Notes: generated by a model from the letters alone, not told the origin. A DNA stretch of 64,000 nt from Sorex araneus (GCF_027595985.1 NC_073313.1:218304066-218368065), one strand, 5' to 3'; shown: positions 1 to 11,088, counted from the first letter of the stretch. Numbers and translations are program-made.

Positions 1-1430
1 ACCCAGCTTCCCAAGTTAGATGCTTATTTCACTTAAGAATATAATTTATTTTACAAAGAGTGCATGTAAGGCAATATATTTTCTTCTTGGCACTTCTTTG
101 GCTATACCCAATTTGATTTGGCACAGTGCCAGCAGTGCCGCTATTATGCTCCATTTTGACTCAAGACCAACTTTGAAAGTGTTTTTTTTTTCTCTTTTAA
201 CATTTTGCATTGTTTTAATGTGATATTTTTCATTTAGTTTTGGTTTTCTATTTTAAAACCTAAATTTTTAGAGCATTTTTCGGGTAACAAATATTTAGGG
301 GAATGAACATTGATTAACTGGCCACCCATACATAACCTCCCATACTCAACATTTCCCACCAGACTGATTCCATTGAAATAAATAACATCACATTATCAAA
401 ACCTAAAATTCACATTTTACAATAGGATTCAATGACAGTGATGCATATTCTATGACTTTAGATAAATAAATAATGGCACATTGTTACCACTATAGTGCCA
501 TAACAAGTTATTTCTCTCTCCTGAAACATTGACATCATCCCTTACTCCATCCTCAGACCCAAACTTTATCAATCACTGATTTATTTTGTTACATCTACGA
601 TGCTTTGCTTTTCCAGAATGCCATGTGATTAAAATATATATATATATATATAGGCTTTTCAAACTAGTTTTTACTCATAGTAATATGACTTTAAGTTTCT
701 CATATGATTTTGTCTTTTGAGTACTGGGGAAAAACAATTTTTGTATGTACCCAATTTCTCATTCATTAAATACTTAAGAGCTTCATTCAGCAATTCTGAT
801 TAAAGTTATTACAAGAATCCCTATACATATTTTTGTGTAGTTATATTTTAAATTTCAGTGTATCTTTTCTATGAAATGTGTCAAGTTTAGAAAACAATTT
901 TAAATGCACATGTCACCACCTCACATAATTAATGTGGAATTTGTTACAGTTTTATGAGAAAAATATCAAGAAAAATATCAAGATCATGAAAATTCTTGAT
1001 GTATGCTGTTTATACTTTGCTAATCTCTTCTTTGGGTAGTACTATCTAAACCCTTTATTTTCCAGTTTGTCATCATTACTACTCAATGATATTTGCTGTC
1101 CACATACTTATACATTAAAAAATATGTAATTTTAAAAAGCTGTCAAATAGAAACAAAACAAGTTATGTTCGCTTCCTTAGTATACTTACTGTATTTAGAA
1201 TTTGTATTTTGGGAGTATGAATACATGCAGAAAATAATTAAAAGCTACTCTCAAAAATTTTACTGTGAAAACTGCTACTGAATGAATCCATTCTTATATA
1301 TATGAGTTTCTTTAGGGTAGAGATTCATTTTCCACATGCAACCCCATTTTTATCCTACAAATGCAACAAAGACAAAAGCTGTCTAAAATACCTCAAATTC
1401 ATTACACATTTTATTTTGAATTAATTTCTG
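1..1430. other. AT-rich intergenic DNA, no gene seen
   Basis: No open frame with recognisable protein similarity, no clear transposon and no RNA gene was seen. It holds a short pure TA dinucleotide run at about 634-652. Short ORFs here are the chance frames expected of AT-rich DNA. Confidence 0.7.
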
Positions 1431-1470
1431 ATTTTGCGCGTTTTAAAATCTTTTAATATTGACATTTGTA

Positions 1471-1489
1471 TGTGTGTGTGTGTGTGTGT
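1471..1489. repeat. (TG)n microsatellite
   Basis: Uninterrupted alternating TG over about 19 bases. Confidence 0.9.
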
Positions 1490-1647
1490 AGTACTCCACA
1501 TTCAATTTTACAAACCCACATGGGGCCAGAGACACAGTTCTGGAAGCTCAACACTACGGTATGTCCACAAGAGCAGAATTACTATATTGTACAATGTATT
1601 TCTCTCAGTTTACTAGGCATTCGGAACTCCCAAGTGATTGAGACAGT

Positions 1648-1808
1648 AAGTGGAGTGATGTTAAAGCAGGTAGCTTTGCTTGTGGTGCAAATGGAGTTCA
1701 GTCCTCAATCCCCAATTTGGTACTCCAAGACCCATGTAGAGTGACTTTTGTGCAAAGTCAGGAGTAAGCCTCGAATTCCACCCAGTCTGCCCCCCAAAAC
1801 CAAAACAA
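1648..1808 (+). mobile_element. Old SOR-type SINE (degenerate)
   Basis: The head (ggagtgatg, then gcaggtagc and tttgcttg) and the later caggagtaagcc block lie in the order found in young copies, followed by a CAAAA-rich tail. There are many substitutions, so this is an old copy. No duplicated flank was found. Confidence 0.6.
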
Positions 1809-1896
1809 AACAAAGAATGATTGAAACAATTTATTCCCTGACCATTAGATTATGAAATTTCTCTTTTCCAAAATTTTATTTCTATACTCAGAACAT

Positions 1897-2030
1897 ATTG
1901 AATATGCTACGGGTAGCTTGCCGGGCTCTGCCATGCAGGCGGGATACTCTCAATAGCTTGCTGGGCTCTCTGAGAGGGACAGAGGAATCGAACAAAGGCA
2001 AAAGCCCCACCGGCTGTGCAATCAGGCTGT
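1897..2030 (-). mobile_element. RTE-tailed SINE fragment, left arm of inverted pair
   Basis: Body of the long SINE variant in antisense: agcttgccgggctctgcc, gcgggatactctc and the degenerate B-box region aggaatcgaac are recognisable. It abuts a second fragment of the same family in the opposite orientation, so the shared body block forms an inverted repeat. Confidence 0.75.
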
Positions 2031-2217
2031 CCCTCTTGTAGAGCCCAGCAAGCTACTGAGAGTATCCTTCCTGCAAGCAGATCCTGGCAAGCAATTGTGG
2101 CATATTCGATATGCCAAAAACAGTAACAAATCTCACAATGGAGTCATTACTGGTGCCCACTCAAGCAAATATATGAACAATGAGTCGACAGTGCTACTGA
2201 CAATGCTACTCAGCACA
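2031..2217 (+). mobile_element. RTE-tailed SINE fragment, right arm of inverted pair
   Basis: Sense body and 3' end of the long SINE variant: attcgatatgccaaaaacag, then the cacaatggagtcattactgg block that matches the RTE LINE 3' end, then short gtgctac-like terminal repeats. The tRNA head is missing at the junction with the neighbouring antisense fragment. Confidence 0.8.
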
Positions 2218-2662
2218 CCAAATTTTAAGTTTTTGAAAGTTGTGTAATAAATATTATGTGCTATATGCATATATATAACACAATATCATATGTGCACATA
2301 CACTCTTGTCAGATTTATTATAGGTTAGAAAACCTCTTATGTATATATGTTCATCTGTATTCCACTTCTGGAAAATATTTTTTTTCTAAATTTTTTCTAA
2401 ATATTTCTAAGTACTTCTTCTAAAATTTTTCCTGAATCTTTGCCTATCTTCATGATTTCCTTCTTTAGTTTTCTAAACGTTTTGTAATATTTATTGAATT
2501 TTTAATGCTGAATCTTTGCATGGATGTGTTGATTGTTCATAGTTTTATTTCATTGTCTTGTATTGAAATTCAACTGATAATGTAGCACCATATATTCAGA
2601 AATAGGGTATGTTACTAGGTAGATAAAATCAGCAATTTGTTTCCTAAGTTAGAGAGGATATA

Positions 2663-2673
2663 AGATCACGTCA
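2663..2673. repeat. Target-site duplication, left (AGATCACGTCA)
   Basis: The same 11 bases recur at 3773-3783 directly after the poly(A) of the L1 between them. Confidence 0.85.
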
Positions 2674-3772
2674 GGATATTCATGACACTAGTAGAATTGT
2701 ATAAGAAAAAAAACCTCCAACCCCATCAAAAAATGAGGAGAAAAAATGAACAGAAGTTTCCTCAAAAAAGAAATACAAATGGCCAAAAGGCTCATGAAAA
2801 AAATGCTCCACATTACTAGTCATCAGGGAGATGCAAATCGAAACAACAATGAGATATCATCTCACACCACAGAGACTGACACACATTCAAAAGAACAAAA
2901 GCAACCAGTGCTGACATGGATGTGGGGAAAAAGGGATGCTCTTTCAGTGTTAGTGGGAATGCTGACTTGTCCAGCCTTTCTAGAAAACAATATGGATAGT
3001 CCTTCAAAAACTAGAAATTGATCTTCCATATGACCTCTCAATACCACTTCTGGTAATATATCCTGATGGTGCAAAAAAGTACAGTAGAAATGACATCTGT
3101 ATCTATATGTTCATTGCAGCACTGTTCACAAAAGCAAAAATCTGGAAACAACCCGAGTGCCCTAAAACAGATGTCTGGTTAAAGAAATCTTGGTATATCT
3201 ACACAACGAAATACTATGCAGCTGTTAGGAGATATGAAGTTATGAAATTTGCTTATAAATGCATAAACATGGAGAGTATCATGCTAAGTGAAATGAGTCA
3301 GAAAGAGAGGGACAGACACAGAGGGACTGCACTCATTTGTGGAGTATAGAATAACATCACATGAGGCTGACACCCAAGGACAGTAGATACAAGGGCCAGG
3401 AGGATTGCCCCATAGCTGGAAGCCTGCTTCATGAGAGGAGGAGAGAAGGCAGATGGAATAGAGAAGGGATCACTAAGAAAATTATGGCTAGAGGAATCAT
3501 TTGGGATGGGAGATGCATGCCGAAAGTAGATAACTGACTAAACATGACCTCTCAGGTCTGTGTTGCAAACCATAATGTCCAAAAGTAGAGTATGGGGAAT
3601 ATTGTCTGCCATGGAGACATGTGGAGGGTGAGAAAGGAGGAGTATACCAGGAATATTGGTGTGGGGAATATACATTGGTGGAGGGATGGGTGCTTGAACA
3701 TTGTGTGATTGTAACCCAAACATGAAAGCTTGTAACTATCTCACAGTGATTCAATAAAATTAAAAAAAAAAC
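2674..3772 (+). mobile_element. L1 LINE, 5'-truncated 3' end
   Basis: It contains the C-terminal end of L1 ORF2, recognisable by the conserved block catcagggagatgcaaatcg and the following caccacagagactg stretch. After it come a roughly 400-base 3' UTR, the terminal gtgattcaataaaatt and a poly(A) tract. An 11-bp perfect TSD flanks it, so it is a complete 5'-truncated retrotransposition event. The ORF2 remnant has several stop codons in its second half and cannot make a functional protein. The endonuclease and the catalytic reverse-transcriptase core are absent through truncation. Confidence 0.93.
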
Positions 3773-3783
3773 AGATCACGTCA
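3773..3783. repeat. Target-site duplication, right (AGATCACGTCA)
   Basis: Right partner of the duplication at 2663-2673. It begins immediately after the L1 poly(A) run. Confidence 0.85.
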
Positions 3784-3955
3784 TTCGCAATGCTCTCAAA
3801 GCTGAGAAGGATTTTATTGACTTTGTCACTCAATAAGAATAGAAGATGCTCTGTCCATATTCTGTTTATTACTCTAGCACTCAAAACAACTTTGATGGGC
3901 TTCCTTCCCTCTATCTCAATGGAAAGCTTGTTTGGGGTTATGTTTGAAGTTTTCG

Positions 3956-3962
3956 ATCTAAT
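3956..3962. repeat. TSD of the twin-primed RTE, left (ATCTAAT)
   Basis: The 7 bases repeat at 6644-6650. Extending three more bases gives a 9-of-10 match (ATCTAATTTT against ATCTAATCTT). The two copies bracket the whole RTE composite. Confidence 0.7.
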
Positions 3963-4534
3963 TTTGTATCACTTGTATCACTTGTCATCCCATTGATCTT
4001 CGATTTGCTCGAGCAGGCACCAGTAATGTCTCCATTCGTCCCTGTCGCATGCTAGCGTCGCCCAATGATATCTGCTCACTCAAGGAACAGAAAGAGCTTC
4101 AAATTGTTCATTCAGGGTTTTGACGAAGAAGTCTGACCATCCTGTTGGTGGTCGGGGAATGACAGATCCATCCTGCGGAATTTGGTACGTGGGCAGGTGG
4201 ACATGGCTGTCAAAGAGATGCGAGTAGAAGTCATAAATAATCCTCTCCATTGCTCTTCTGGAAGATGTGATAGATCCATCAGGACATCGGAGGCAGTCAT
4301 TTTGGTCTTGTAGTTGGCAAAGGACAGGCAAGTGTTGCGAATACTTTTCCCAGCTTCTGCTGCATTGACCAACACTGCTGCTCTTCTCTTTGAGGTCTTC
4401 CTTTATCACTGCTCTGCATAGTTTTGTGAGCTTGGATGTTAGCTTGTGGTTGCCTGAGGCTCGTGCCAAACCATGTTGGTGAATGAGCTTGAGAGTTTCC
4501 AAAGACAGGCGTCTGTTGTGGCTTTCCCACTCTC
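3963..4534 (-). mobile_element. RTE LINE copy A, 3' segment
   Basis: Read on the minus strand, this runs from the linker before the reverse transcriptase to the C-terminal end of the RTE ORF and the 3' terminus, with most of the reverse-transcriptase domain missing. Minus frames show peptides such as GKSIRNTCLSFANYKTKMTA and IIYDFYSHLFDSHVHLP, then GWSDFFVKTLNEQFEAL near the ORF end. The element ends in tandem (a)gtgatacaa-type repeats, the RTE signature instead of a poly(A). Frameshifts break the frame (it shifts between overlapping minus ORFs around 4112-4502), so it is dead. At 4533-4537 it joins, head to head, the inverted 5' segment of the same element. Confidence 0.9.
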
Positions 4535-4735
4535 GGCATCAGAAGCATCCATAGAGGACCTGATGGTGCAGGCGCAGAAGATCAAGTACGACATTGGTCT
4601 GACCGAAAGGATAAGGCACAAATCACATCATGCCATTTTCAACACTGGAGAAAAACTGTTCCTCGGAACATGCGACAACAGAGGCTTTGTGGCATCAGTA
4701 TCCTTATTAGCACGAACTTGGCCATGAGCATTTGA
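4535..4735 (+). mobile_element. RTE LINE copy A, inverted 5' segment, part 1
   Basis: Sense-strand N-terminal part of the RTE endonuclease. The translated block ASEASIEDLMVQAQKIKYDI and the following GTCDNRG-like motif match the start of the ORF in copy B (45820 onward). It continues after the first nested LTR at 5427. It lies in the opposite orientation to the 3' segment at 3963-4534. Confidence 0.9.
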
Positions 4736-5426
4736 TGTAGGCAGGTAGATAGGAAAAGGCCCTTGGCAATGAAAATTGAGATTTAGCAGAGTCTCTGGGA
4801 AGGAGACTCTTAAGATGTGCAGATTCAAGAAAACAAAAGACCCGGAAGAAACCATCAGCAGACCCTGAGGATAATGGTCCCCTCCCCAGGAGGTTCCCCA
4901 AAGAAGGCCATCACCACTCCCAACCTCCCTGGTAACCTTAGCAACGAACTTTTACCTGGAAAGAAACCCCATGTTGGTTGACCGCAGGTTGGAGAAACCC
5001 TATAAAAGACACCTTGAACAAAGGAGGTGCGCGCATATGCTGCCTGAGCCCATGTGCTGTGTTCTATGTGGCCCAGCACATGTGTCGCCCGCATCTCCCC
5101 CCTTGAGATGTGTACTTTCATGCTTTCGTGTCCAGTGCTAGGATGTGTGTAGAGCTTCCTCCACCCTTGGAGAAGCCCGCGTTCTCCCTTGAGCGCGTTA
5201 CTCCTACTGGTTTTTCTTTTCCACTTATCCCTTCCTCCCTCCCTCAGAAACCTCTGAATAAAATCTATTTACTTCACTGCTTGTCTACTCCTGAAATTCT
5301 TTTCTGCGAGCGAGACAAGAACCCAGTAACCCTGGGTCCCGGGTGTTTGAGGCGGCTGGAGAGAAAGTGACCGTCTTTCTCCTCCCCACTTCACGAAAGT
5401 CACCCGTGGGGCCCACCGACATCACA
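4736..5426 (+). mobile_element. Solo LTR, family 1, nested in RTE
   Basis: A 691-bp block that starts TGTAGG and ends ATCACA, inserted into the RTE endonuclease sequence. The 4-bp TSD TTGA lies at 4732-4735 and 5427-5430, and copy B shows the uninterrupted target (gagcattgattcattcg). It carries a TATA box (CCTATAAAAG, about 5000) and a polyadenylation signal (AATAAA, about 5259), which gives the U3-R-U5 order on the plus strand. A 4-bp TSD is typical of gamma/epsilon-like (ERV1) elements; that class assignment is inference. No gag, pol or env sequence lies next to it, so it is a solo LTR left by LTR-LTR recombination. Related fragments lie at 27.4-28.5 kb and 41.0 kb. Confidence 0.88.
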
Positions 5427-5514
5427 TTGATTCATTCGAATGCTTAATAACCCAAATTGATGATTATGTTTGAGTAGATGTGGCTCACTGCTGGCAGTTT
5501 CTATCTTTGTGGTC
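5427..5514 (+). mobile_element. RTE LINE copy A, inverted 5' segment, part 2
   Basis: Continuation of the RTE endonuclease between the two solo LTRs. The first 65 bases match copy B at 46064-46133 closely (ttgattcattcgaatgc through gatgtggctcactgct). The last bases, ctatctttgtggtc, lead into the second LTR. Confidence 0.88.
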
Positions 5515-6036
5515 TGTCAGGGTCCGGCCAGTCAACCCTGGCAAACTGGGGTAAGATCCCCCAGCCACTGGACTTACTCCCTATAGGAGAGGGAGGGAGA
5601 GAGGGAGAAGCCTCTGCCCTGTCCCTCAGCGCACCGCGGTCACCCGCACCGCCAACACCAAGAAAGAACCACGCAGAGAGGGGAGAGCTGGAGGTCAAAC
5701 AACTCTCATTTTTATTAAGCTCACATACCAATATTTAAAGAACAAATTTTAAGGAGGAGTGGGCAAGATGGATACCTGGTTATCAGCTCTGGAGTAAAGA
5801 TTTTGCTGGGCCCTTTACAGATGTTAATTAATGATTCATGTTCCCTCCTTTCAAGGCCCGGTATGCTTAGCTCAGACAAGTGGTGACTTTCAAGTTTCAT
5901 CCCACTATCTCCAGGGAGCCCTTCTGGGTGGAGTGCTGGCACAGGGCCTTAGGGCCCTGTTTGAAGAGAGCCTGTTTCTGTCTCTAAGAGTAGAGGATTT
6001 GGCCAGGGTCTCAGGCTAACTGCTGAGACCCCAACA
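5515..6036 (-). mobile_element. Solo LTR, family 2, nested in RTE
   Basis: A 522-bp block with TGTCAGGG at the left edge and CCCCAACA at the right edge, flanked by the 6-bp TSD GTGGTC (5509-5514 and 6037-6042). On the minus strand it reads TGTTGGGG to CCCTGACA, with an AATAAA at about 5715, so the LTR is in minus orientation. It shows no similarity to the family 1 LTR. Six-base duplications are usual for beta/IAP-like (ERV2) elements, so this probably belongs to another retroviral class than its neighbour; that is inference. No internal viral genes are adjacent. Confidence 0.87.
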
Positions 6037-6643
6037 GTGGTCTATGCTCCAATATCCAACTACAATGAAGAAGAAATTGAGAAGTTCTACATGGAGCTGG
6101 AAAAGTTCTATAAAGAAGACCACACCTTCTACAAGATCATTGTTGGTTATTTTAATGCCAAGACAGGTCCGAGAAGGTTGCCCGAAGAACTCCACATTGG
6201 GTCGCATGGCCTAGAATGGAACGAACAGGGTGAGAGACTGTCTGAGTTCATCATGTCAACCAAGACCATCCACGGTAACTCACAGTTCCAGGAGGCCGAA
6301 TCTAAACGTTGGACATGGAAATCTCTCGGTGGACAGTTCCACAACAAAATTGACCACATGCTATTCAATCAAAGATTTTGCCTGACCAATGTTGCTGTTT
6401 TTCCAAAATTCCAAACGGGATCAGACCACCATCTTTTCGTGCAAAATTCTACTTCACAGATCAGGGAGAAAGGACTGCAAAGTTTAAGTTTAAGAAGAGA
6501 ACTCCCATAATGACTGGGAGCTCTTTGGCACTATTACGGCAACGTGGGAAGATGCCGTCATTGAGAACATCAATGAGGAATATGATCAACTGGTTCAGCA
6601 CCTCCATGATTGCATGAAAAATGCCAAGAGTGGGAAAGCCACA
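6037..6643 (+). mobile_element. RTE LINE copy A, inverted 5' segment, part 3 (endonuclease)
   Basis: Open for 157 codons (6037-6510) and clearly the apurinic-like endonuclease of an RTE LINE. Blocks visible are VVYAPISNYNEEEIEKFY, then KIIVGYFNAKTGPRRLPEEL, then GEGERLSEF-type sequence (observed NEQGERLSEFIMSTKTIHG), and the catalytic SDH triad at 6421-6429. The usual Asp of the GDFNA motif is Tyr here (codon 6148-6150), so the enzyme would be inactive even if expressed. A frameshift follows near 6500. The segment stops at the sequence agtgggaaagccaca, exactly where the oppositely oriented 3' segment starts in element coordinates. Confidence 0.93.
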
Positions 6644-6650
6644 ATCTAAT
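6644..6650. repeat. TSD of the twin-primed RTE, right (ATCTAAT)
   Basis: Right partner of 3956-3962, directly abutting the end of the inverted RTE segment. Confidence 0.7.
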
Positions 6651-7344
6651 CTTACTTAAATTTTTCCAACTTTCACATGTTTTCCAAATGTAGGTTTTTC
6701 CTGATCTTATCTGTTCTTGACTTCCAATACTGTTACAAAATTAATATTTTATTCCATACCCTATGCTATTTTTAGAAGTTTAATCAGGAAGAAAATTTGG
6801 TATATATGGCAATATACAATTTTGCATCTGTCTACACATTTAAAAATATATGATATTAAGAGCAATTTTAGGTTCAAGGCAAAATTCAAAGAAAATTGAA
6901 AAATTTCCATACATCAGCCTCCCAATTACATGATGATCTTTCATTATCAGCACTCCCCACCAAATGGCATAGTTATTACAGTTGATGCATCTAGACTAAC
7001 ATGTCTTAACCACTAAAATCCATAACTTACTTTAGAGTTCTCTCTTGATATTACATATTCTATAGATTTGAACAAATATATAATGACTTTACCCAATATT
7101 AAAATTTTACACATAGTATTTCCTCTGTTCTAAAAGTCCTCTGTGCTCTACCTAACCAGCCAACCCTCTGGTGAATATTTTTGATTTTATGACAGTTTCC
7201 ACTTGTCCACACATTAAAAATATATCTTAGAAGGAGCTGATAAGAAGTAAAATGGTGAGGTTTCTTGTGTTGCATGTTACCAACCAAGATACAATCTGAT
7301 ACTACTTCTGGTAGCTGGACCCCTGACATAGTGATTTCTGAGCT

Positions 7345-7390
<46 letters not shown>

Positions 7391-9070
7391 CATATACATA
7401 TGCACACATAATCTTTATTATGAAGATATAACTGTTTTCAAGTTTTTCAATCAAAGCTATTACATGTTAGTAGTTGTTAATTGTACATTGCTCCCTCTTC
7501 ACAGTAAACATTTTTCTTTTCGGATCATTTTTAAAAATAATCAAAACAAACTATAATAGGTACACTTAAGTTCAGTTGTTGGAAATATCTTAGAAGCTGG
7601 ATACTAAAACTGAAACCTAAATGCTATTCAGAAGGAAATGACATAAAGTCGTAGCTGAGATCAAGATTAATGAAATCATAAATGAAATTCTAATTTGTAA
7701 TTAATGATTATTCATACTTCGAAAAAAATATTGCAGATTCTACAAAATAATATAAATTCTGACTAAATCCATTGAAAATACATATTTTTCTTCATTTCTA
7801 TAAAAGCCTTACTTGATAGTTATAAAGGATCAAGAAGAGTATTGATTTACCAACCTAAAGCAACAAAATATTTACTGGTTTTACAAGCTAGGAAGCACAA
7901 AGCAAATTAGTTATAACTAATTTATCTAAACAGAAGAGAAGGTGCAAACAAGAAGCGAGCATATTGTCTCAAAAATCATAAGCACTAAGTACTCATAGGC
8001 ACGGGTGGGGACTCAAGCACTCAGCAAATTACTTTAAAATGTTTGGTGATTAAAGGACCAGAAGTTCTCCCCTACCCCATAAATCAGCCAGATGCACTTT
8101 ATTACTGTGTTTGGAGAGATTAAAACCAAGTTTCGATGTAAAAAGAAATAGGCAGCATACTTAACACTAGTAGGGTTGGGTGAGAATATCTGTATTCTAG
8201 AGAAAACACATATGCATTGTTCTTTCTTTTCCTGGACTCATGGAATACTGTTTCATATGCATCAAAACAGGAAAATAAAGAGTTTTGGGGAAAAAAAACT
8301 ATTTAACAAAAATATGTATGAGTAGACACACTAAATACTCTCCGGTGAAATAATGTTCTTTTTCTAAATCAACCCACTCAGACTATGTAAAGTATAGTTG
8401 TGAACAATACTCTAAAATCAACATAGATTTTCTGATCAGTTCTTCAGTATCTTCCTCTTTTTAGACAGTTCACCATTCATTGGTGTGTCCTTTCCTTGAT
8501 AGGGAAACAGTAGCAAAATGATGAAACAAATACAAAAGAAATTACCAAATACATTACAGTATTTGGGTTTACGAGAATAAGAGATCCTAATCTATTAAAG
8601 GGAAATGGTATCTATAAAGGAATAGGAAATAGAGTTGAAACCATACAATAATGAGACAGTGCCTTTGAAATTTGTGGTACCTGAGCTAACTTTCACTGAA
8701 CTATGAAAGCATAATAAGAAAGCCTTTGAGTATAAAATCCCCTCAAATTTGCTTGCAATATGCCTTTTTGAGTTTGCTCATTCAAACTGATAACAAAATA
8801 GAAAGAGAAAACATTAGCAGAAAATAGTATCTCTAAGTCAAGAGGGAGAGAGATGATAAAATTCTGAATGTAAGCAAAATGTCAGTTATGCACAGAACTC
8901 TTAAATGAATAATCCACAGTGGATCAATAATAATAAGGTCTCCATCAGTGATGTAATAAGAAAATGCATACCAATAAACTGAATATTGGAAGATTCCTTG
9001 CTGGAAAAGTACAAAAATTTAGCTTGTGTCAAAAAAAAATTAGTTCCAAAAAAGGTGTTTTTAAAAACAA
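6651..9070. other. AT-rich intergenic DNA, no gene seen
   Basis: No recognisable coding or RNA gene. It contains a compound CA/TA microsatellite at 7346-7387 and otherwise AT-rich unique or decayed sequence. Confidence 0.65.
7346..7387. repeat. Compound (CA)n(TA)n microsatellite
   Basis: About 14 bases of alternating CA followed directly by about 28 bases of alternating TA. Such tracts can adopt Z-DNA or cruciform structure. Confidence 0.9.
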
Positions 9071-9074
9071 ATTC

Positions 9075-9480
9075 ACATGAGGCCAGAGAGATTACATTGT
9101 AAGGTGCTTATTCTGTGTGCATCCAGCTGTACACACCACAAGGACCTCAGAGTCTTCCGAGAAAGATCTCTGAGCATATATATGTTTGATATATATATAT
9201 ATTTGATATATATATCAAAAACCTATCCATGGATATGTGTAGCAGCTTTATTAATAGTATCTAAACAGCAGATTCAGTCCTAATGTCCTTCAAGAGATTC
9301 AACAAATGGATTCATATATAACATGACATTATATTCAGCAAAGAAAAGGAGCAGTTTACTGATAGTGAGTCAATAATGGTGAATCTACAGAAAGTGAAGT
9401 TGAGTGAAAAGAAGAAATCTGAAATGGTAGCATCATGTAACATCCAGTTCTCATATCACTTTTAAAATAATGCGAACAGA
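9075..9480 (+). mobile_element. Old SINE head next to old L1 3' end
   Basis: About 9075-9165 resembles a decayed SINE head (gaggccagagagattacatt, then ggtgcttattctg). From about 9224 to 9480 the order of blocks (agcagctttattaatagtat, tgtccttcaagagattcaac, ttatattcagcaaagaaaag, gtgaagttgagtgaaaagaa) follows the 3' end of ORF2 in ancient mammalian L1s. Both are heavily mutated. An intervening TA-rich stretch at 9177-9215 blurs the border. Confidence 0.55.
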
Positions 9481-10558
9481 TTAATAACTAGAGTTTAGAA
9501 TGGCCGAAGTAGAGGTAGTCAAAAGATTAGAAGGAAGTAGGTCTAATTATAAAATGGTGAAATAAATAATCTTGAGATGTTTGAAGTGAGCGTTTTTTTT
9601 TCAGTGAGTTTTAATTAAAAAAGTATGACAGAGAAAAAAGAGTCCCATAAAACGAGCAAAAAATATTAAAACCGTAGCATGAAATGTGGGTGAGTACAGA
9701 ATATAGTGCAGTAGATCAACTATGTTTTAAATTTTAAATTTATTTTTATGATAATTTAGGTAATAGGGATATTGCTCACTTTCTTTATGATTATATATGA
9801 TCAAGAACCTACACATGAAAAAAATATATGGGAAATAATACACCTAAAATTGAATCATTACCCTTATATACAGGGAAGCATACATAAGAGAAGTTAGTTA
9901 TTTATTGGTTCCTATATTGCTTATAGCATTATTCTAGAATTTTGTGAAATGTCTTAGTTTTGAAGATGAAACAAACTGAATGTGATATATATAAGTATTA
10001 TTTCTTATAGACGTATGTGTTGCATAATCTTATTAGTAAACATTTCCATTAATTAAAAATATAGAAATAAAAAACAGAGTTAAACCGGATCAACTGTATA
10101 AACATATTGTCATAACTAGCAAGTAAACAAAGAATAAACTGCTTATATATGTGGGAATGTAAAGCTTAATCAAAAAATTCAACCACACAAATTTTAAAGA
10201 TCTGATTGACTCTAATACATGATTAAATCTTGCATCATATCATCTGGTAACAAGATAGGTATTATGAAAAGCTATCCGAAACAAAGGAAAAGTATTGTAT
10301 ATAAAAGCAAGGTAAAATAAAATGAGTTTAGGCCACCTACCAATAGGGAATGGACAAGGGTCTTGTGACACACTGAACATTGTATACAATCAGATAATTC
10401 CTGACTAACAGTTAGAAGTACATCCCTTGGGATAGTTGAAATTGCTACCAGGGACAAAACTGTAGCTCACATTATAATTCAATCTTGATAGAATTAACAC
10501 AGGTATCTTCATTTTTGGTCTCTCATTTTCTTTTTAGACAATTTGGTAATGTTTCTTT

Positions 10559-10582
10559 GTGTGTGTGTGTGTGTGTGTGTGT
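10559..10582. repeat. (GT)n microsatellite
   Basis: Twelve pure GT units. Confidence 0.92.
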
Positions 10583-10648
10583 TTTAATACAATTTACCCC
10601 CTTTATGTGTTATGAAATTTTATGTTTTGAATTTAAACTTTTTTAAAA

Positions 10649-10820
10649 TACTTTTTTTTTTTGCTTTTTGGGTCACACCCAGCAATGCACAGGGAACATT
10701 TTTGGCTCTGCACTCAGGAATTACCCCTGGCAGTGTTCAGGACATCATATGGGATACTGGCAATCAAACCCAGGTCGGCCGTGCGCAAGGCCTACCCGCT
10801 GTGCTATCGTTCCAGCCCCT
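10649..10820 (-). mobile_element. SOR-type SINE
   Basis: Antisense copy: a T-rich tail on the left, gggtcacacccagcaatgc, then aatcaaacccaggtcgg (the degenerate B-box region), gctgtgctatcg (the A-box region) and ccagcccc at the right edge. It is moderately diverged. Confidence 0.9.
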
Positions 10821-10913
10821 TATTTTTTTAATTTAATGAAAATACACGTATTTAAAACATAATCAAGGTGTGTATATATATAAATATTTAAAACATAATC
10901 AAGATATATAATC

Positions 10914-10942
10914 TATATCTATCTAGCTAGCTAGCTAGCTAA
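10914..10942. repeat. Compound tetranucleotide repeat (ATCT)n(AGCT)n
   Basis: Two to three ATCT units run into four TAGC/AGCT units. The AGCT part is self-complementary. Confidence 0.85.
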
Positions 10943-11088
10943 TGGGGCTAGGAAGATTGCATAAGTACGGCACTTGTCTTGCATGTGGCTAGTCCAGGTT
11001 CAATCCCCAGCATGTCATATAGTCCAGTAAGCACTGCCAGAAGTAATTACTGACCATAGAACTAAAAGTAAGCCCTAAGCACAGTGTG

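Noticed and set aside
4736..6036. Provirus with two LTRs
   Set aside because: The two LTRs are unrelated in sequence and opposite in orientation, and have separate TSDs. Only RTE sequence lies between them, so they are two solo LTRs.
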